From JANQGH01 sp039177555 (GTDB taxonomy: Bacteria; Pseudomonadota; Alphaproteobacteria; DSM-16000; Inquilinaceae): DNA of 59,724 nucleotides. Below the pieces are notes generated by a model. That model had not been told where the DNA came from. It ran no database searches and saw nothing but the letters and a program-made list of their open reading frames with translations. Positions 34,176-42,394 of this stretch are shown piece after piece. The position numbers were made by a program, and so were the translations under genes. Location of the stretch: contig JBCDFV010000025.1 in assembly GCA_039177555.1 (NCBI GenBank), forward strand, positions 1 to 59,724. The letters run 5' to 3'. Every line of letters starts with the position of its first letter. Within the stretch, counting starts at the first letter, position 1.

Positions 34176-35021
34176 CTAAGGGTTCGGTCTCGCGCCGGCC
34201 CGTCTGGGCGTGGGGTAATCCGTCGGATCGCGCACCTGACTGAAGTTGGTGATGCTGTGGGGTTTTTCAGCCGGCACGCACACCATGTTGACGCACACGA
34301 TATTGCCGAACACGTTGCGTGGATTGCGTTTGAAATTGTCGGCATTGAAAAAGCGCGCTATGTCCCAAAAACACGCATAGCCAAGGTCCATGAGCGATCG
34401 GATTAGCCGTTCGGAGTTTTCGCCCGCCGGCTCGTTTTCGACATAGAGCAGCGGCCGATTGCGGCCGATCAGTTCGAGGGCGCCTTCGATGACCGGCACC
34501 TCCATGCGCTCGGCATCGATCTTCAGCAAGGATGCCTTGTCGGCGGCCGGAATGTCATCGAGCCGCATCAGTGGCACCGGCGCACCGCCGCGGGGCGAAT
34601 CAAGTTCGCGGGCAAAAGGCTCAAGTTCCAAAGAACCGTAGTTGCCCGAGGCCTGATAACCGATGTTCGGAACGTCCAGCCAGCCGGCGGATTTGCCGGC
34701 ACCGGCATTGATCGCGACGACATTCTCACAGCCGTTCATCACCAGGTTGGCCGACAACAGCCGAAAAACGAACGGTTGGGGTTCCAGCGCCACCACCCAG
34801 CCCTTCGGCCCGACCATACCGGCCATCGCCAAGGTATGCGTACCGACATTCGCCCCAACATCGACAACGACCATGCCCGGTCGGATCAACTGCGACAGGA
34901 CAAAAATCTCGCTTTGCGTCCACTCGCCATATTCGATCAGCGATCTTCCGATAACGGCATCGGCCTTCACGACGTACATGTCGCCGAAACGGGTTGACGT
35001 TTTGGTAGCGCGATTGTCCAT
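34176..35021 (-). CDS. FkbM-family methyltransferase
   Basis: 281 residues. The S-adenosylmethionine site is VVDVGANVGTHTLAMA (DVGANVG 54-60), followed by ALEPQPFVFRLLSANL and the FkbM signatures RLDDIP, LLKIDAERMEVPVIEGA and LLYVENE. FkbM enzymes O-methylate sugars or other small hydroxyls, so it fits the glycan theme of the region. ATG 35021 is chosen; a start at 35069 would add 16 residues without better signals. The C-terminal 30 residues (Pro/Arg-rich) look disordered. It is convergent with the amidase gene, 56 bp apart. Confidence 0.86.
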   Translation of the reverse strand: MDNRATKTSTRFGDMYVVKADAVIGRSLIEYGEWTQSEIFVLSQLIRPGMVVVDVGANVGTHTLAMAGMVGPKGWVVALEPQPFVFRLLSANLVMNGCENVVAINAGAGKSAGWLDVPNIGYQASGNYGSLELEPFARELDSPRGGAPVPLMRLDDIPAADKASLLKIDAERMEVPVIEGALELIGRNRPLLYVENEPAGENSERLIRSLMDLGYACFWDIARFFNADNFKRNPRNVFGNIVCVNMVCVPAEKPHSITNFSQVRDPTDYPTPRRAGARPNP

Positions 35022-35172
35022 TGCCGAGCGGTCACTTCGAGGTGGAGCGCGATGCCACAGCTTACCCACCTTATGCTGATCCTCCAGCCAGCCAAGTGTA
35101 CAAACGACGAAATCAACGCCGAGCTCCTAGCGTGAAGTTTGGCGCAGATTTGGCACAAATCAAAAACACGTT

Positions 35173-35246
35173 CAGCGGAAATCAGCGGAAATTCAATAGG
35201 TTACAATCCACTCCATTTGAGTGAAATTCTCCCGAACTTCACTCAA
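35173..35246. repeat. Short tandem repeat and inverted repeat in the A+T-rich stretch beside tRNA-Phe
   Basis: A 10-bp sequence CAGCGGAAAT is repeated directly in tandem at 35173-35182 and 35183-35192. A 9-bp inverted repeat, TTGAGTGAA (35217-35225) and TTCACTCAA (35238-35246), with a 12-bp loop, lies 28 bp beyond the tRNA 3' end. No T-run follows on the minus strand, so it is not a clear terminator. The surrounding 250 bp hold no gene and are visibly richer in A+T than the flanks. It may be a terminator-like structure for the tRNA transcript or a remnant of integration. Confidence 0.35.
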
Positions 35247-35273
35247 CAGATCCAGCTAACCCATTGAAGAGAA

Positions 35274-35349
<76 letters not shown>

Positions 35350-35563
35350 TTCTTGCGCGGTGGCGCGGGCGCCGATGGGCGGCGCGGGCTGGTGTATAGG
35401 GAATGGCCGGGGCGTTGTCCAGAACGGAGTTTCCGAGGCTGAACGGTCGCCGGCGCCCGTGACGTCCGGGTCCGAATAAGGCACCAAAACCATGGACATA
35501 AGGTCGCCTCGCGCGGCATGTTGGGCCGATAACAATCCGAAACCGAATCCGGAGCCCGACGCC

Positions 35564-36082
35564 ATGCGCCCCATCCGTTTGCTGGCCCTTGTCCTGATCC
35601 CACTGGTGGCCGCTTGCCAGCAGGTCGCCACCCAGCCCGCGCCGCCGACGCTGGACTCGCTTTACGGCTATTGGGAAGGCGAGACCACGATGGTCAGCGA
35701 CGGCCCGCCGCGTGCGGCCTTCGCCCTGATCGAGCCGGAGCCCGACGGCGGCCTGTCGGTGCATTGGCGCAATGTCAGCGTCGGGCTGGACGGCTCCATC
35801 ATCCAACGCGAGGGCGATCTTGACTTCGCCGCCACCGAGGCGGGCTGGAGCGCCATCAACGAGCCGGCCGACATCGGTGCGGTTGCCGTCTTCGATGAGG
35901 GCATTCTCACTGTGACCCTCATCGGCATCGACGAGGATGGGCGCATCAACCGCCAGACCTATGACCGCACGGTCCTGCCGGACGGCATGCTGCGGGTCAT
36001 CTACAACCGCTATGTCGACGGCGAACTGCGGCGCACGATCGAGGCGGTCTATCGCCGCACGGCGGAGCCCGACACGCTCTAG
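35564..36082 (+). CDS. Putative lipoprotein, 172 aa, unknown function
   Basis: Starts MRPIRLLALVLIPLVAAC with C18 in a lipobox (VAAC), so probably lipid-anchored. The mature part has LDSLYGYWEGETTMVSDG, a beta-strand-rich lipocalin-like pattern (FALIEPEPDGGLSVHW, VAVFDEGILTVTLIGIDEDGRINRQTYDRTV, VIYNRYVDGELRRTIEAVYRR) and no Cys. Family not recognised. The ATG at 35564 has GGAG at 35551-35554; the longer frame from 35492 is not needed. Lies 214 bp downstream of tRNA-Phe in divergent orientation. A strong terminator follows at 36216. Confidence 0.68.
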   Translation: MRPIRLLALVLIPLVAACQQVATQPAPPTLDSLYGYWEGETTMVSDGPPRAAFALIEPEPDGGLSVHWRNVSVGLDGSIIQREGDLDFAATEAGWSAINEPADIGAVAVFDEGILTVTLIGIDEDGRINRQTYDRTVLPDGMLRVIYNRYVDGELRRTIEAVYRRTAEPDTL

Positions 36083-36215
36083 GCGATCCACCTGCGCCGC
36101 CATTGCTGGACCAGATTGACGGCGGTGACACGGTTTTCCGCCCTCGATCTTGGTGCAAGGCGTCAACGGGTTGGAATTGAACATCGATATCTTTCTCGGC
36201 TCCAGCACACATCTG

Positions 36216-36247
36216 GCCCCCTCGCACAGATGCGCGAGGGGGCTTTT
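36216..36247 (+). terminator. Rho-independent terminator downstream of lipoprotein gene
   Basis: A perfect 10-bp stem, GCCCCCTCGC (36216-36225) with GCGAGGGGGC (36234-36243), and an 8-base loop, is followed directly by TTTT (36244-36247). Very G+C-rich and strong. The reverse strand has no matching T-run, so it acts on plus-strand transcripts, either the lipoprotein mRNA or an unannotated small RNA ending here. Confidence 0.85.
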
Positions 36248-36320
36248 CGATCCTGACGGAACGATATCACCGGCTGGATCATAGAATTTCCTAATGCTCT
36301 TGCCTCAGTAATCCGTTTAT

Positions 36321-36379
36321 TGAATGATTGGGCGCGAGGCGCTTGCCCCCCGGGCGGCGTCGATAAGCCAAATCATTCA
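36321..36379 (+). promoter_or_regulatory. Inverted repeat in the tctC leader next to the ribosome-binding site
   Basis: TGAATGATTGG at 36321-36331 can pair with CCAAATCATTCA at 36368-36379 (one bulged A). It closes a G+C-rich loop of about 36 nt. The 3' arm ends at the base before the GGAGGGG Shine-Dalgarno of tctC, so folding could affect translation or mRNA life. No known riboswitch class is recognised. Confidence 0.4.
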
Positions 36380-36392
36380 GGAGGGGTGAACA

Positions 36393-37352
36393 ATGGGGCT
36401 CAAGTTCCTAACCGCGGCGGCCGTGGCGGCGCTGATCACCGTGCCGGCTGTGGCGCAAGACAACTATCCGGACCGGCCAATCGACCTGATCGTGGCGTTC
36501 TCGCCGGGCGGCGGCACGGATGTCGCGGCCCGCGCGATCCAGCCCTATATCGAGGCCGAACTGGGCACGACGATTACGGTGGTGAACACGCCGGGCGCCG
36601 GCGGCGAGATCGGCTTCACGGAACTGGCGGAATCCGATCCCGACGGCTACACGATCGGCTTCATCAACCTGCCGGCTATGTTCGCCTATTCGTTCGAGCG
36701 CGACACGCGTTATGACGTCAACAGCTTCACGCCGATCGCCAACCTGGTGACCGATCCGGGCATCTGGGCCGTGCGCTCTGACAGCGAGTTCGAAACCTTG
36801 CAGGACGTCATCGACTTCGCCGTCGAGAACCCCGGCGCGTTGCCGATCGGCACCACCGGTTCCGTCGGCTCGTCGGAGCATCTGGCGCTCTTGGTCGTCC
36901 AGCAGGAAACCGGGGCGACGTTCAGCCACGTGCCGTTCGGCTCGACCGCGCCGATGCGCACTGCCCTGCTGGGCGGCCATATCCCGCTTGGCGCCTTCAA
37001 CCTGTCGGAAGGCATCGAATTTGCCGAGGAAGGCCAGTTGCGCATCCTGGGCGTAATGTCGTCCGAGCGCAGCCCGATGGCGCCCGACATCCCGACCTTT
37101 ACCGAGCAAGGCATTGAGGTGCTGGGCGGCTCGTCGCGCGGCATTGCCGGGCCCGCCGGCCTGTCCGACGAGGTCATCGAGACCCTGTCGGCGGCGATCG
37201 GCGCAGCCTTGACCAACCCGGAATATGCCGCAGCGGCGGAGGCCGCGAACATCCCGCTGAACTACATGCCGGCAGCGGAATACGCGGCCTTCCTGACCAG
37301 CACGGACGCGGATCTGGCCGTAGTCTGGTCGGAAACGCCCTGGCGGCAATAG
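36393..37352 (+). CDS. tctC: TTT transporter substrate-binding protein (TctC family)
   Basis: 319 residues. The signal peptide MGLKFLTAAAVAALITVPAVA is cleaved at about A21, then comes a type-II periplasmic binding fold with YPDRPIDLIVAFSPGGGTDVAARAI, NTPGAGGEIGF, IGTTGSVGSSEHL, FSHVPFGSTAPMRTALLGGHI and GIAGPAGLSDEV, as in the Bug/TctC family. It captures a carboxylate or related solute in the periplasm for TctB-TctA. AGGAGGGG precedes the ATG. The ligand could be any of many organic acids; the SPGGGTDVAAR ligand loop is kept. It is expected to be made in excess over the membrane parts, as a stable hairpin separates it from tctB. Confidence 0.93.
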   Translation: MGLKFLTAAAVAALITVPAVAQDNYPDRPIDLIVAFSPGGGTDVAARAIQPYIEAELGTTITVVNTPGAGGEIGFTELAESDPDGYTIGFINLPAMFAYSFERDTRYDVNSFTPIANLVTDPGIWAVRSDSEFETLQDVIDFAVENPGALPIGTTGSVGSSEHLALLVVQQETGATFSHVPFGSTAPMRTALLGGHIPLGAFNLSEGIEFAEEGQLRILGVMSSERSPMAPDIPTFTEQGIEVLGGSSRGIAGPAGLSDEVIETLSAAIGAALTNPEYAAAAEAANIPLNYMPAAEYAAFLTSTDADLAVVWSETPWRQ

Positions 37353-37371
37353 CCGATCTGAACTGACGTTA

Positions 37372-37400
37372 GCGGGCGGTGGTTTGAGACCACCGCCCGC
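37372..37400 (+). promoter_or_regulatory. Intercistronic hairpin between tctC and tctB
   Basis: A perfect 12-bp stem, GCGGGCGGTGGT (37372-37383) with ACCACCGCCCGC (37389-37400), has a 5-base loop (TTGAG). No T-run follows, so it is not a full terminator. Such hairpins usually protect the upstream mRNA end or cause partial termination, giving more binding protein than permease. Confidence 0.65.
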
Positions 37401-37421
37401 CCCCGTTCGGCACCAAATGAG

Positions 37422-37871
37422 ATGAATCAAAAGCAAGTCGAGATCGCGTTCTGCGCCGGCTTCCTGACGCTCTTGATCGGCGGCTGGATATCGCTGGCCG
37501 ACATTCCGGCACAGGCGCGCCTGTTCCCGCGCATGATCATCGGCTTCACCGCCGTTTTCACCGTGGCGATGGCGGTGCGGGCGGTCTGGGCACTGCGTGC
37601 CGACGCCGTCGATCAGGGCTGGCAGATGTTCGAAAGCGTCGGCCGCTGGGCGATCGCGGTGGTGACCTTGCCGATCTACGTGTTTGGCGTCTCGACCATC
37701 GGCTATTTCACCTCGACGCTGATCTTCATCCCGGCCCTGGCCCTCATCCTGGGCTATCGCCGCCCGCTTGTGGCGATTGCGATCGCACTGGTGTTCGATA
37801 TCTTGATCTACATCGTTTTCATCCGGGTGTTCGAACGGCGCTTGCCGGCGGACATCGTTGTCGGGCTCTGA
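37422..37871 (+). CDS. tctB: TTT transporter small membrane subunit (TctB family)
   Basis: 149 residues with four hydrophobic segments: about 8-26 (IAFCAGFLTLLIGGWISL), 38-58 (MIIGFTAVFTVAMAVRAVWAL), 76-96 (WAIAVVTLPIYVFGVSTIGYF) and about 100-140. This is the size and layout of TctB. It belongs to the citrate-type tripartite transporter between TctC and TctA, and TctA starts 12 bp later. Function of the small subunit in the family is structural or coupling. Sequence identity in TctB is low, so context carries part of this call. Confidence 0.87.
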   Translation: MNQKQVEIAFCAGFLTLLIGGWISLADIPAQARLFPRMIIGFTAVFTVAMAVRAVWALRADAVDQGWQMFESVGRWAIAVVTLPIYVFGVSTIGYFTSTLIFIPALALILGYRRPLVAIAIALVFDILIYIVFIRVFERRLPADIVVGL

Positions 37872-37883
37872 CGGGGCGCGTCG

Positions 37884-39380
37884 ATGGAGCTTTTCTTCGA
37901 TGCCTTCGTCGAGGTGCTGCGGGTTCAGAACCTGATCGCCATCGTGCTCGGCACCTTGATGGGCATGGTCGCGGGCGCCCTGCCCGGCCTGACGGCGACC
38001 ATGACCATCGCCATCCTGATCCCGCTGACCTTCTCCATGAGCCCGCTGGTGGCGCTCGGCATGATGGCCGGGATCTACAACGGCGCCATGTATGGCGGCG
38101 CCATCCCGGCGATCCTACTGAAAATCCCAGGCACACCGCCCTCGATCGTCACCACCTTCGACGGTAACCCGCTGGCCCAGCAGGGCAAGGCCGGCTATGC
38201 GCTGAAGATCGCCTGCTGGTCGTCGGCAATCGGCAGCATAATCTCCGCTATCGCCCTGATCACCATCGCGCCGCAACTCGTGAAGGTCACGTTGTTGTTC
38301 GGCCCGGCGGAGTATTTCTGGGTCGCACTGTTCGGCCTCAGCAGTATCGCCGTCCTGCTCGGCCGCGATCCGGTCAAGGGGTTCGTCGCCGCCGGCATCG
38401 GCCTCTTGCTCAGCATGGTCGGCATCGACACCGTCTCGGGGCACGAACGGTTCACCTTCGACAACCGTTACCTGCTCGACGGGCTGGAACTGCTGGTCGT
38501 CCTGACCGGGCTCTACGCCATCCCGCCGGCCGTCCGCATGGCGGAAAGCGGCCTAAAGCGCGGCATGAGCGGCAGCGACTTGCGCTCGACGCGCGGTGCC
38601 GCGATCTGGCGCGAAATCCCCCGCTTCATCCCGACCTGGATCCGCGCCGGCGTGATCGGCGTGCTGGTCGGCATCCTGCCGGGCACCGGCGGCTCCATGG
38701 CCGCCTTCATCGCCTATAACGAAACCAGGCGCGCCTCGAAGGACCCGGACAGCTTCGGCAAGGGCAACCCGCAGGGCGTCGCGGCCGCCGAATGCGGCAA
38801 CAACGCCGACAACGCCGCCGCCATGATCCCGGCGCTGACCCTGGGTATTCCCGGCAGCGGCGTGGCTGCTGTGATCATGGCCGGCCTCTTGGTCCACGGG
38901 CTGCAGCCCGGGCCGCAGCTCTTCCGCGAGAATGGCCTGATCGTTTACGGCTTCATGATCCAGATGCTGCTGACCGGCGCGCTCTTGTTCTTCTTCGGCG
39001 GTGCATTTGCCGCGCGGGTCTTCGCCCAGGTTCTGCGGGTGCCGCCGATCCTGCTGTCGCCCCTGATCATCGCGCTGGCCGTGGTCGGCATCTACACGCT
39101 GAACAATTCGATCTTCGAGGTCTGGCTGATGCTGGTCTTCGGCGCGGTCGGCTATGTGCTGGACCGGGTCGGCATCCCGCTGGCGCCGGTCATTCTGGGG
39201 CTGATCCTGGGCAGCCTGGCAGAGCAGCAGTTCCGCCTGGCGCTCTTGATCTCTGGCGGCGACTGGACCGCCCTGTTCTCATCGCTGGTCAGCTGGATCG
39301 TCATCGCGCTGACGGCGATGGTGCTGTTCTATCCGATTATCCGCGCCCTGCTGGCACGCCGGCGCGCGGTCGAGGCTTGA
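37884..39380 (+). CDS. tctA: TTT transporter large permease (TctA family)
   Basis: 498 residues, about 12 membrane segments. The TctA signatures are clear: GTLMGMVAGALPGLTATMTIAILIPLTF, YNGAMYGGAIPAILLKIPGTPPSIVTTFDG, GILPGTGGSMAAFIAYNE, QGVAAAECGNNADNAAAMIPALTLGIPGSGVAAVIMAGLLVHGLQPGPQLF and APVILGLILGSLAEQQFR, here listed as separate short parts of the family pattern. It is the ion-driven channel subunit of the transporter. Stop at 39380 is followed 3 bp later by the HIT gene. Confidence 0.95.
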   Translation: MELFFDAFVEVLRVQNLIAIVLGTLMGMVAGALPGLTATMTIAILIPLTFSMSPLVALGMMAGIYNGAMYGGAIPAILLKIPGTPPSIVTTFDGNPLAQQGKAGYALKIACWSSAIGSIISAIALITIAPQLVKVTLLFGPAEYFWVALFGLSSIAVLLGRDPVKGFVAAGIGLLLSMVGIDTVSGHERFTFDNRYLLDGLELLVVLTGLYAIPPAVRMAESGLKRGMSGSDLRSTRGAAIWREIPRFIPTWIRAGVIGVLVGILPGTGGSMAAFIAYNETRRASKDPDSFGKGNPQGVAAAECGNNADNAAAMIPALTLGIPGSGVAAVIMAGLLVHGLQPGPQLFRENGLIVYGFMIQMLLTGALLFFFGGAFAARVFAQVLRVPPILLSPLIIALAVVGIYTLNNSIFEVWLMLVFGAVGYVLDRVGIPLAPVILGLILGSLAEQQFRLALLISGGDWTALFSSLVSWIVIALTAMVLFYPIIRALLARRRAVEA

Positions 39381-39383
39381 GCC

Positions 39384-39848
39384 ATGAGCGACTTCGTTCT
39401 CAACCCCAGACTGGTCACGGCCACCTTGCCGGTCGGCGACCTGCCCCTATGCCGTGTCCTGGTGATGGACGACAGCCGCTACCCCTGGCTGTTGCTGGTG
39501 CCGCGCCGGCCGGATGTGGAGGAGCTGTGGGACCTGACCCCCGCTGACCGCACGCTGTTGGTCGAGGAGATGGCGGTCGCGGCAGAGGTCATCCGCGATG
39601 CGTTCGGCGTCACTAGGATCAACAGCGCCGACATCGGCAACCGCGCGCCGCAGATGCATATCCACGTCGTCGGCCGCACCAGCAGTGACGCCGCCTGGCC
39701 CAAGGTCGTCTGGTCGCGGCCGTACGAGCATTGGTCGGACGATGCGGCGTTCCGTGAACGTCAGCGGCTGTTTCAAAAGTCGTTCGGCCAGCGCGCAGAT
39801 CTCTCCCCCATCGAGGACCATACCGACCCGGGTGTGGCCAAGCTGTAA
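39384..39848 (+). CDS. HIT-domain protein
   Basis: 154 residues. SRYPWLLLVPRRPDVEEL, NSADIGNRAPQMHIHVVGR and DAAWPKVVW fit the HIT superfamily (nucleotide hydrolases/transferases). The triad motif reads H92-x-H94-x-V-x-x: the nucleophilic second His is kept, while the third His of the classical HxHxHxx is Val, as I recall for a proteobacterial HIT branch ending in WPxPVW. Cytoplasmic, substrate probably a nucleotide conjugate. It is translationally close to tctA (3 bp) and 10 bp before the LysR gene, so it is part of this operon. Confidence 0.85.
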   Translation: MSDFVLNPRLVTATLPVGDLPLCRVLVMDDSRYPWLLLVPRRPDVEELWDLTPADRTLLVEEMAVAAEVIRDAFGVTRINSADIGNRAPQMHIHVVGRTSSDAAWPKVVWSRPYEHWSDDAAFRERQRLFQKSFGQRADLSPIEDHTDPGVAKL

Positions 39849-39858
39849 GGGGGTGTGA

Positions 39859-40839
39859 ATGAACCTGCGCCAGCTAGAGGCCTTCGCCGCCGTCATGTCG
39901 GCCGGCAGCATTACCGGGGCGGCGCGACTGCTGGACCGGTCCCAGCCTGCGGTGACGCGCCTGATCAAGGAGTTGGAGGCCAGCGTCGGCTTCACCCTGT
40001 TCGACCGCACCGGCGCCCGGGTAACGCCGACCAGCCGCGCCCTGCAACTGCATGAGGAGGTCGACCGGTCGCTGATCGGGCTCAGCCGGATTCAGGAGCG
40101 TGCCGCCGCCATCGCGCGGGCGGAGGAACGGGCGCTGCGCATCGCCGCCATCCCGGCGCTGGCGACTAGCCTGGTGCCCGCCGCCCTCGCCACGCTCGAC
40201 CGCTTGCCGGAACAAGTATCCGTGCGCTCGACCGCGGCGGAGGAAATCATCCGCTCGGTCCTGGACCTCACAATCGATATCGGCTTGGCTAGCCTGCCGA
40301 TTGACCATCCGGGCCTGACCCTGCATTGGGTCGTCGATGCGGGCTCGGTCGCGGTGGTGAAATCGGACGACCCGCTGGCTGATCGGCCGGTTATTGCTCT
40401 GTCGGACCTCGCCGAGCGGCGGATCATCACCATGACCAATCCGTACCGGCTGCGCCGCCGGGTCGACCGGGCCTTGACGGCAGCCGGCATTGATCCGGCC
40501 CTGCGCCTGGAAACCAACGGCAGCATTTACGCCATGATCGCCGCGCGCCACGGGCTCGGCGTCGCCCTGGTCGAGCGCATGACGGCATTGTCGGTGCCGA
40601 TGGAGGGCGTCGTGGCGCGGCCGATCGACCACCACATCCCGTTCCTTTGGGGCGTAGTGACCCCGGCCGCCAGGCCACCCGACGCGGCCGTGGCCGCGCT
40701 GATCGATGCCCTGTCAGATACCTTGGCAACGACGATGCCAGACATGCGCAAGCTTGATCCCGGCGCCCTGCACGCCTTGGGAGACGCCGTCTTCGGCCCC
40801 GACATCGCCGAGGACCTGGTCGGGGGAGCGCTCGAATGA
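39859..40839 (+). CDS. LysR-family transcriptional regulator
   Basis: 326 residues. MNLRQLEAFAAVMSAGSITGAARLLDRSQPAVTRLIKELEASVGFTLFDR is the N-terminal winged HTH of LysR proteins (1 to about 60), followed by the two-lobed effector domain. AAGGGGGTG precedes the ATG. It lies inside the tct-HIT-LysR-monooxygenase transcript, overlapping the next gene by 4 bp (ATGA, 40836-40839), an uncommon place for a LysR gene since these are normally divergent from their targets. It is likely autoregulated with the operon and responds to the imported or oxidised substrate (inference). Confidence 0.9.
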   Translation: MNLRQLEAFAAVMSAGSITGAARLLDRSQPAVTRLIKELEASVGFTLFDRTGARVTPTSRALQLHEEVDRSLIGLSRIQERAAAIARAEERALRIAAIPALATSLVPAALATLDRLPEQVSVRSTAAEEIIRSVLDLTIDIGLASLPIDHPGLTLHWVVDAGSVAVVKSDDPLADRPVIALSDLAERRIITMTNPYRLRRRVDRALTAAGIDPALRLETNGSIYAMIAARHGLGVALVERMTALSVPMEGVVARPIDHHIPFLWGVVTPAARPPDAAVAALIDALSDTLATTMPDMRKLDPGALHALGDAVFGPDIAEDLVGGALE

Positions 40840-42305
40840 CCACAGCGAACGATCGGCCCATCGGTCTTGAAGCCTTGGAACACCGTCTGCGCCAAGATCT
40901 GGACTGGCTGGACTATCCGCCGAAATCCTGGTGCCTGCCGCGCCATACCGACGGCCAAAGGGTCTGGGACGTGGTCGTGATCGGCGGCGGCATGTGCGGT
41001 CTGGCGGCGGCCGCCGCGTTGCGGCGCCTCGGGCTCGACAACATTACGATCCTGGACAGCGCGCCGGAGGGTCATGAAGGCCCCTGGCTGACCTACGCAA
41101 GGATGGAAACCTTGCGGTCGCCCAAGAGCCTGACCGGTCCGGCACTGGGTCTGCCGGCCCTGACGTTCCGCGCCTGGTACGAGGCCCAGTTCGGCCGGGC
41201 GGCATGGGACCGGCTGGGCAAGATCCCGCGCCCGCAATGGATGGACTACCTCGTCTGGTACCGCCATGTGCTGGACCTGGCCGTGCGCAACGGCGTCGAG
41301 GTGACCGCCATCCAGCCCCGGCCCGACGGCCTGTTCGACCTGCGCCTGCGCAGCGATGGCAACCCGGACGAGGCCGCGATCGCGCGTAGGATCGTGCTGG
41401 CGACCGGCCGCGATGGGCTGGGCGGACCCTACGTGCCGCCCTTTGCCCGAACGGTCGATCGACGCCTCTGGGCGCATTCCGCCGATGACATCGATTTCGG
41501 CCGGCTGGCCGGCAAGCGGGTCGCGGTCATCGGTGCCGGCGCGTCCGCCATGGACAATGCCGGCGAGGCGCTGGAGGCGGGCGCGGCCAGCCTGGACATG
41601 CTGATCCGGCGGCAGGACATGCCGCGCATCAACAAGATGACCGGCATCGGCAGCCAGGGCGTGGTGCACGGCTTTGTCGGCCTGCCGGACGCGTGGAAAT
41701 GGCGCTTCCTCGACTACGCGTTCAAGGAACAGACACCGCCGCCGCGCGAGAGCACCTTGCGCGTGTCGCGCCACCCCAACGCAAGGTTCCATTTCGGCTG
41801 TCCGATCACCGATCTGAAACAGGTGAACGGCGCGCTGGCCGCAACGACCCCCAAGGGGCGTTTCGATCTCGACTTCATCATCTTCGGCACGGGCTTCATG
41901 GCCGACATGTCGCTGCGACCGGAACTGACGGCGTTCGCCCCGCACATCCGCCTGTGGTCGGATCGCTACACGCCGCCGCCTGACGAGGAGAACGACGAGC
42001 TAACGGCATTCCCGGATCTGGGGCCGGCCTTTGAGTTCCGCGAGCGCGAGTCCGGATCGTGCCCGGCGCTGCGGCACCTGCACTGCTTCAACTTCCCGGC
42101 CACGCTGAGCCACGGCAAGCTGTCGGGCGACATTCCGGCGGTCAGCGAGGGTGCCGAGCGTCTTGCCCGCGGCATCGCCCGTTCGCTGTTCGTCGAAGAT
42201 CGGGCGCAGCATTTCGAGAATCTGAAGGCCTTTGACACGCCGGAACTGCTGGGCGACGAATGGCAGGATGCGGATGCCGAAGCGGCCCTGCCGGCCGCGC
42301 CGTGA
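40836..42305 (+). CDS. Flavin-containing monooxygenase-like FAD/NAD(P)-dependent oxidoreductase
   Basis: 489 residues. The FAD-binding Rossmann loop VVVIGGGMCGLAAA is at about 46-59, and a second nucleotide loop VAVIGAGASAMDNAGEAL near residue 229 binds NADPH. The layout is that of CzcO/FMO-like class B monooxygenases. The strict FMO fingerprint FxGxxxHxxxY/F is not obvious, so it is better called FMO-like. It may oxidise a soft N or S centre or a ketone of the compound handled by this operon. Overlaps the LysR stop by 4 bp and is therefore coupled. GST and nitrilase follow 89 bp and further downstream. Confidence 0.82.
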   Translation: MTTANDRPIGLEALEHRLRQDLDWLDYPPKSWCLPRHTDGQRVWDVVVIGGGMCGLAAAAALRRLGLDNITILDSAPEGHEGPWLTYARMETLRSPKSLTGPALGLPALTFRAWYEAQFGRAAWDRLGKIPRPQWMDYLVWYRHVLDLAVRNGVEVTAIQPRPDGLFDLRLRSDGNPDEAAIARRIVLATGRDGLGGPYVPPFARTVDRRLWAHSADDIDFGRLAGKRVAVIGAGASAMDNAGEALEAGAASLDMLIRRQDMPRINKMTGIGSQGVVHGFVGLPDAWKWRFLDYAFKEQTPPPRESTLRVSRHPNARFHFGCPITDLKQVNGALAATTPKGRFDLDFIIFGTGFMADMSLRPELTAFAPHIRLWSDRYTPPPDEENDELTAFPDLGPAFEFRERESGSCPALRHLHCFNFPATLSHGKLSGDIPAVSEGAERLARGIARSLFVEDRAQHFENLKAFDTPELLGDEWQDADAEAALPAAP

Positions 42306-42394
42306 TCAAAACAAGCGCGACTACTGACAACATTTGACAGCGTCGATGGGGCATACTGCCTGCCGGAAGGTCATCCCCGAACGCAGGAACAAAG

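Larger units (their letters stand above)
36083..36392. other. 310-bp intergenic region with terminator and structured leader
   Basis: No credible gene. From left to right it holds about 130 bp of unassigned sequence after the lipoprotein stop, a rho-independent terminator (36216-36247), a stretch of A+T-rich sequence at 36280-36325 that could contain the tct promoter, and an inverted repeat at 36321-36379 ending just before the Shine-Dalgarno of tctC. A small RNA ending at the terminator is possible but has no promoter I can defend. Confidence 0.4.

Noticed and set aside
42334..42360. TTGACA box upstream of the GST gene as a promoter
   Set aside because: A perfect -35 but no -10 at 16-18 bp; could be chance.
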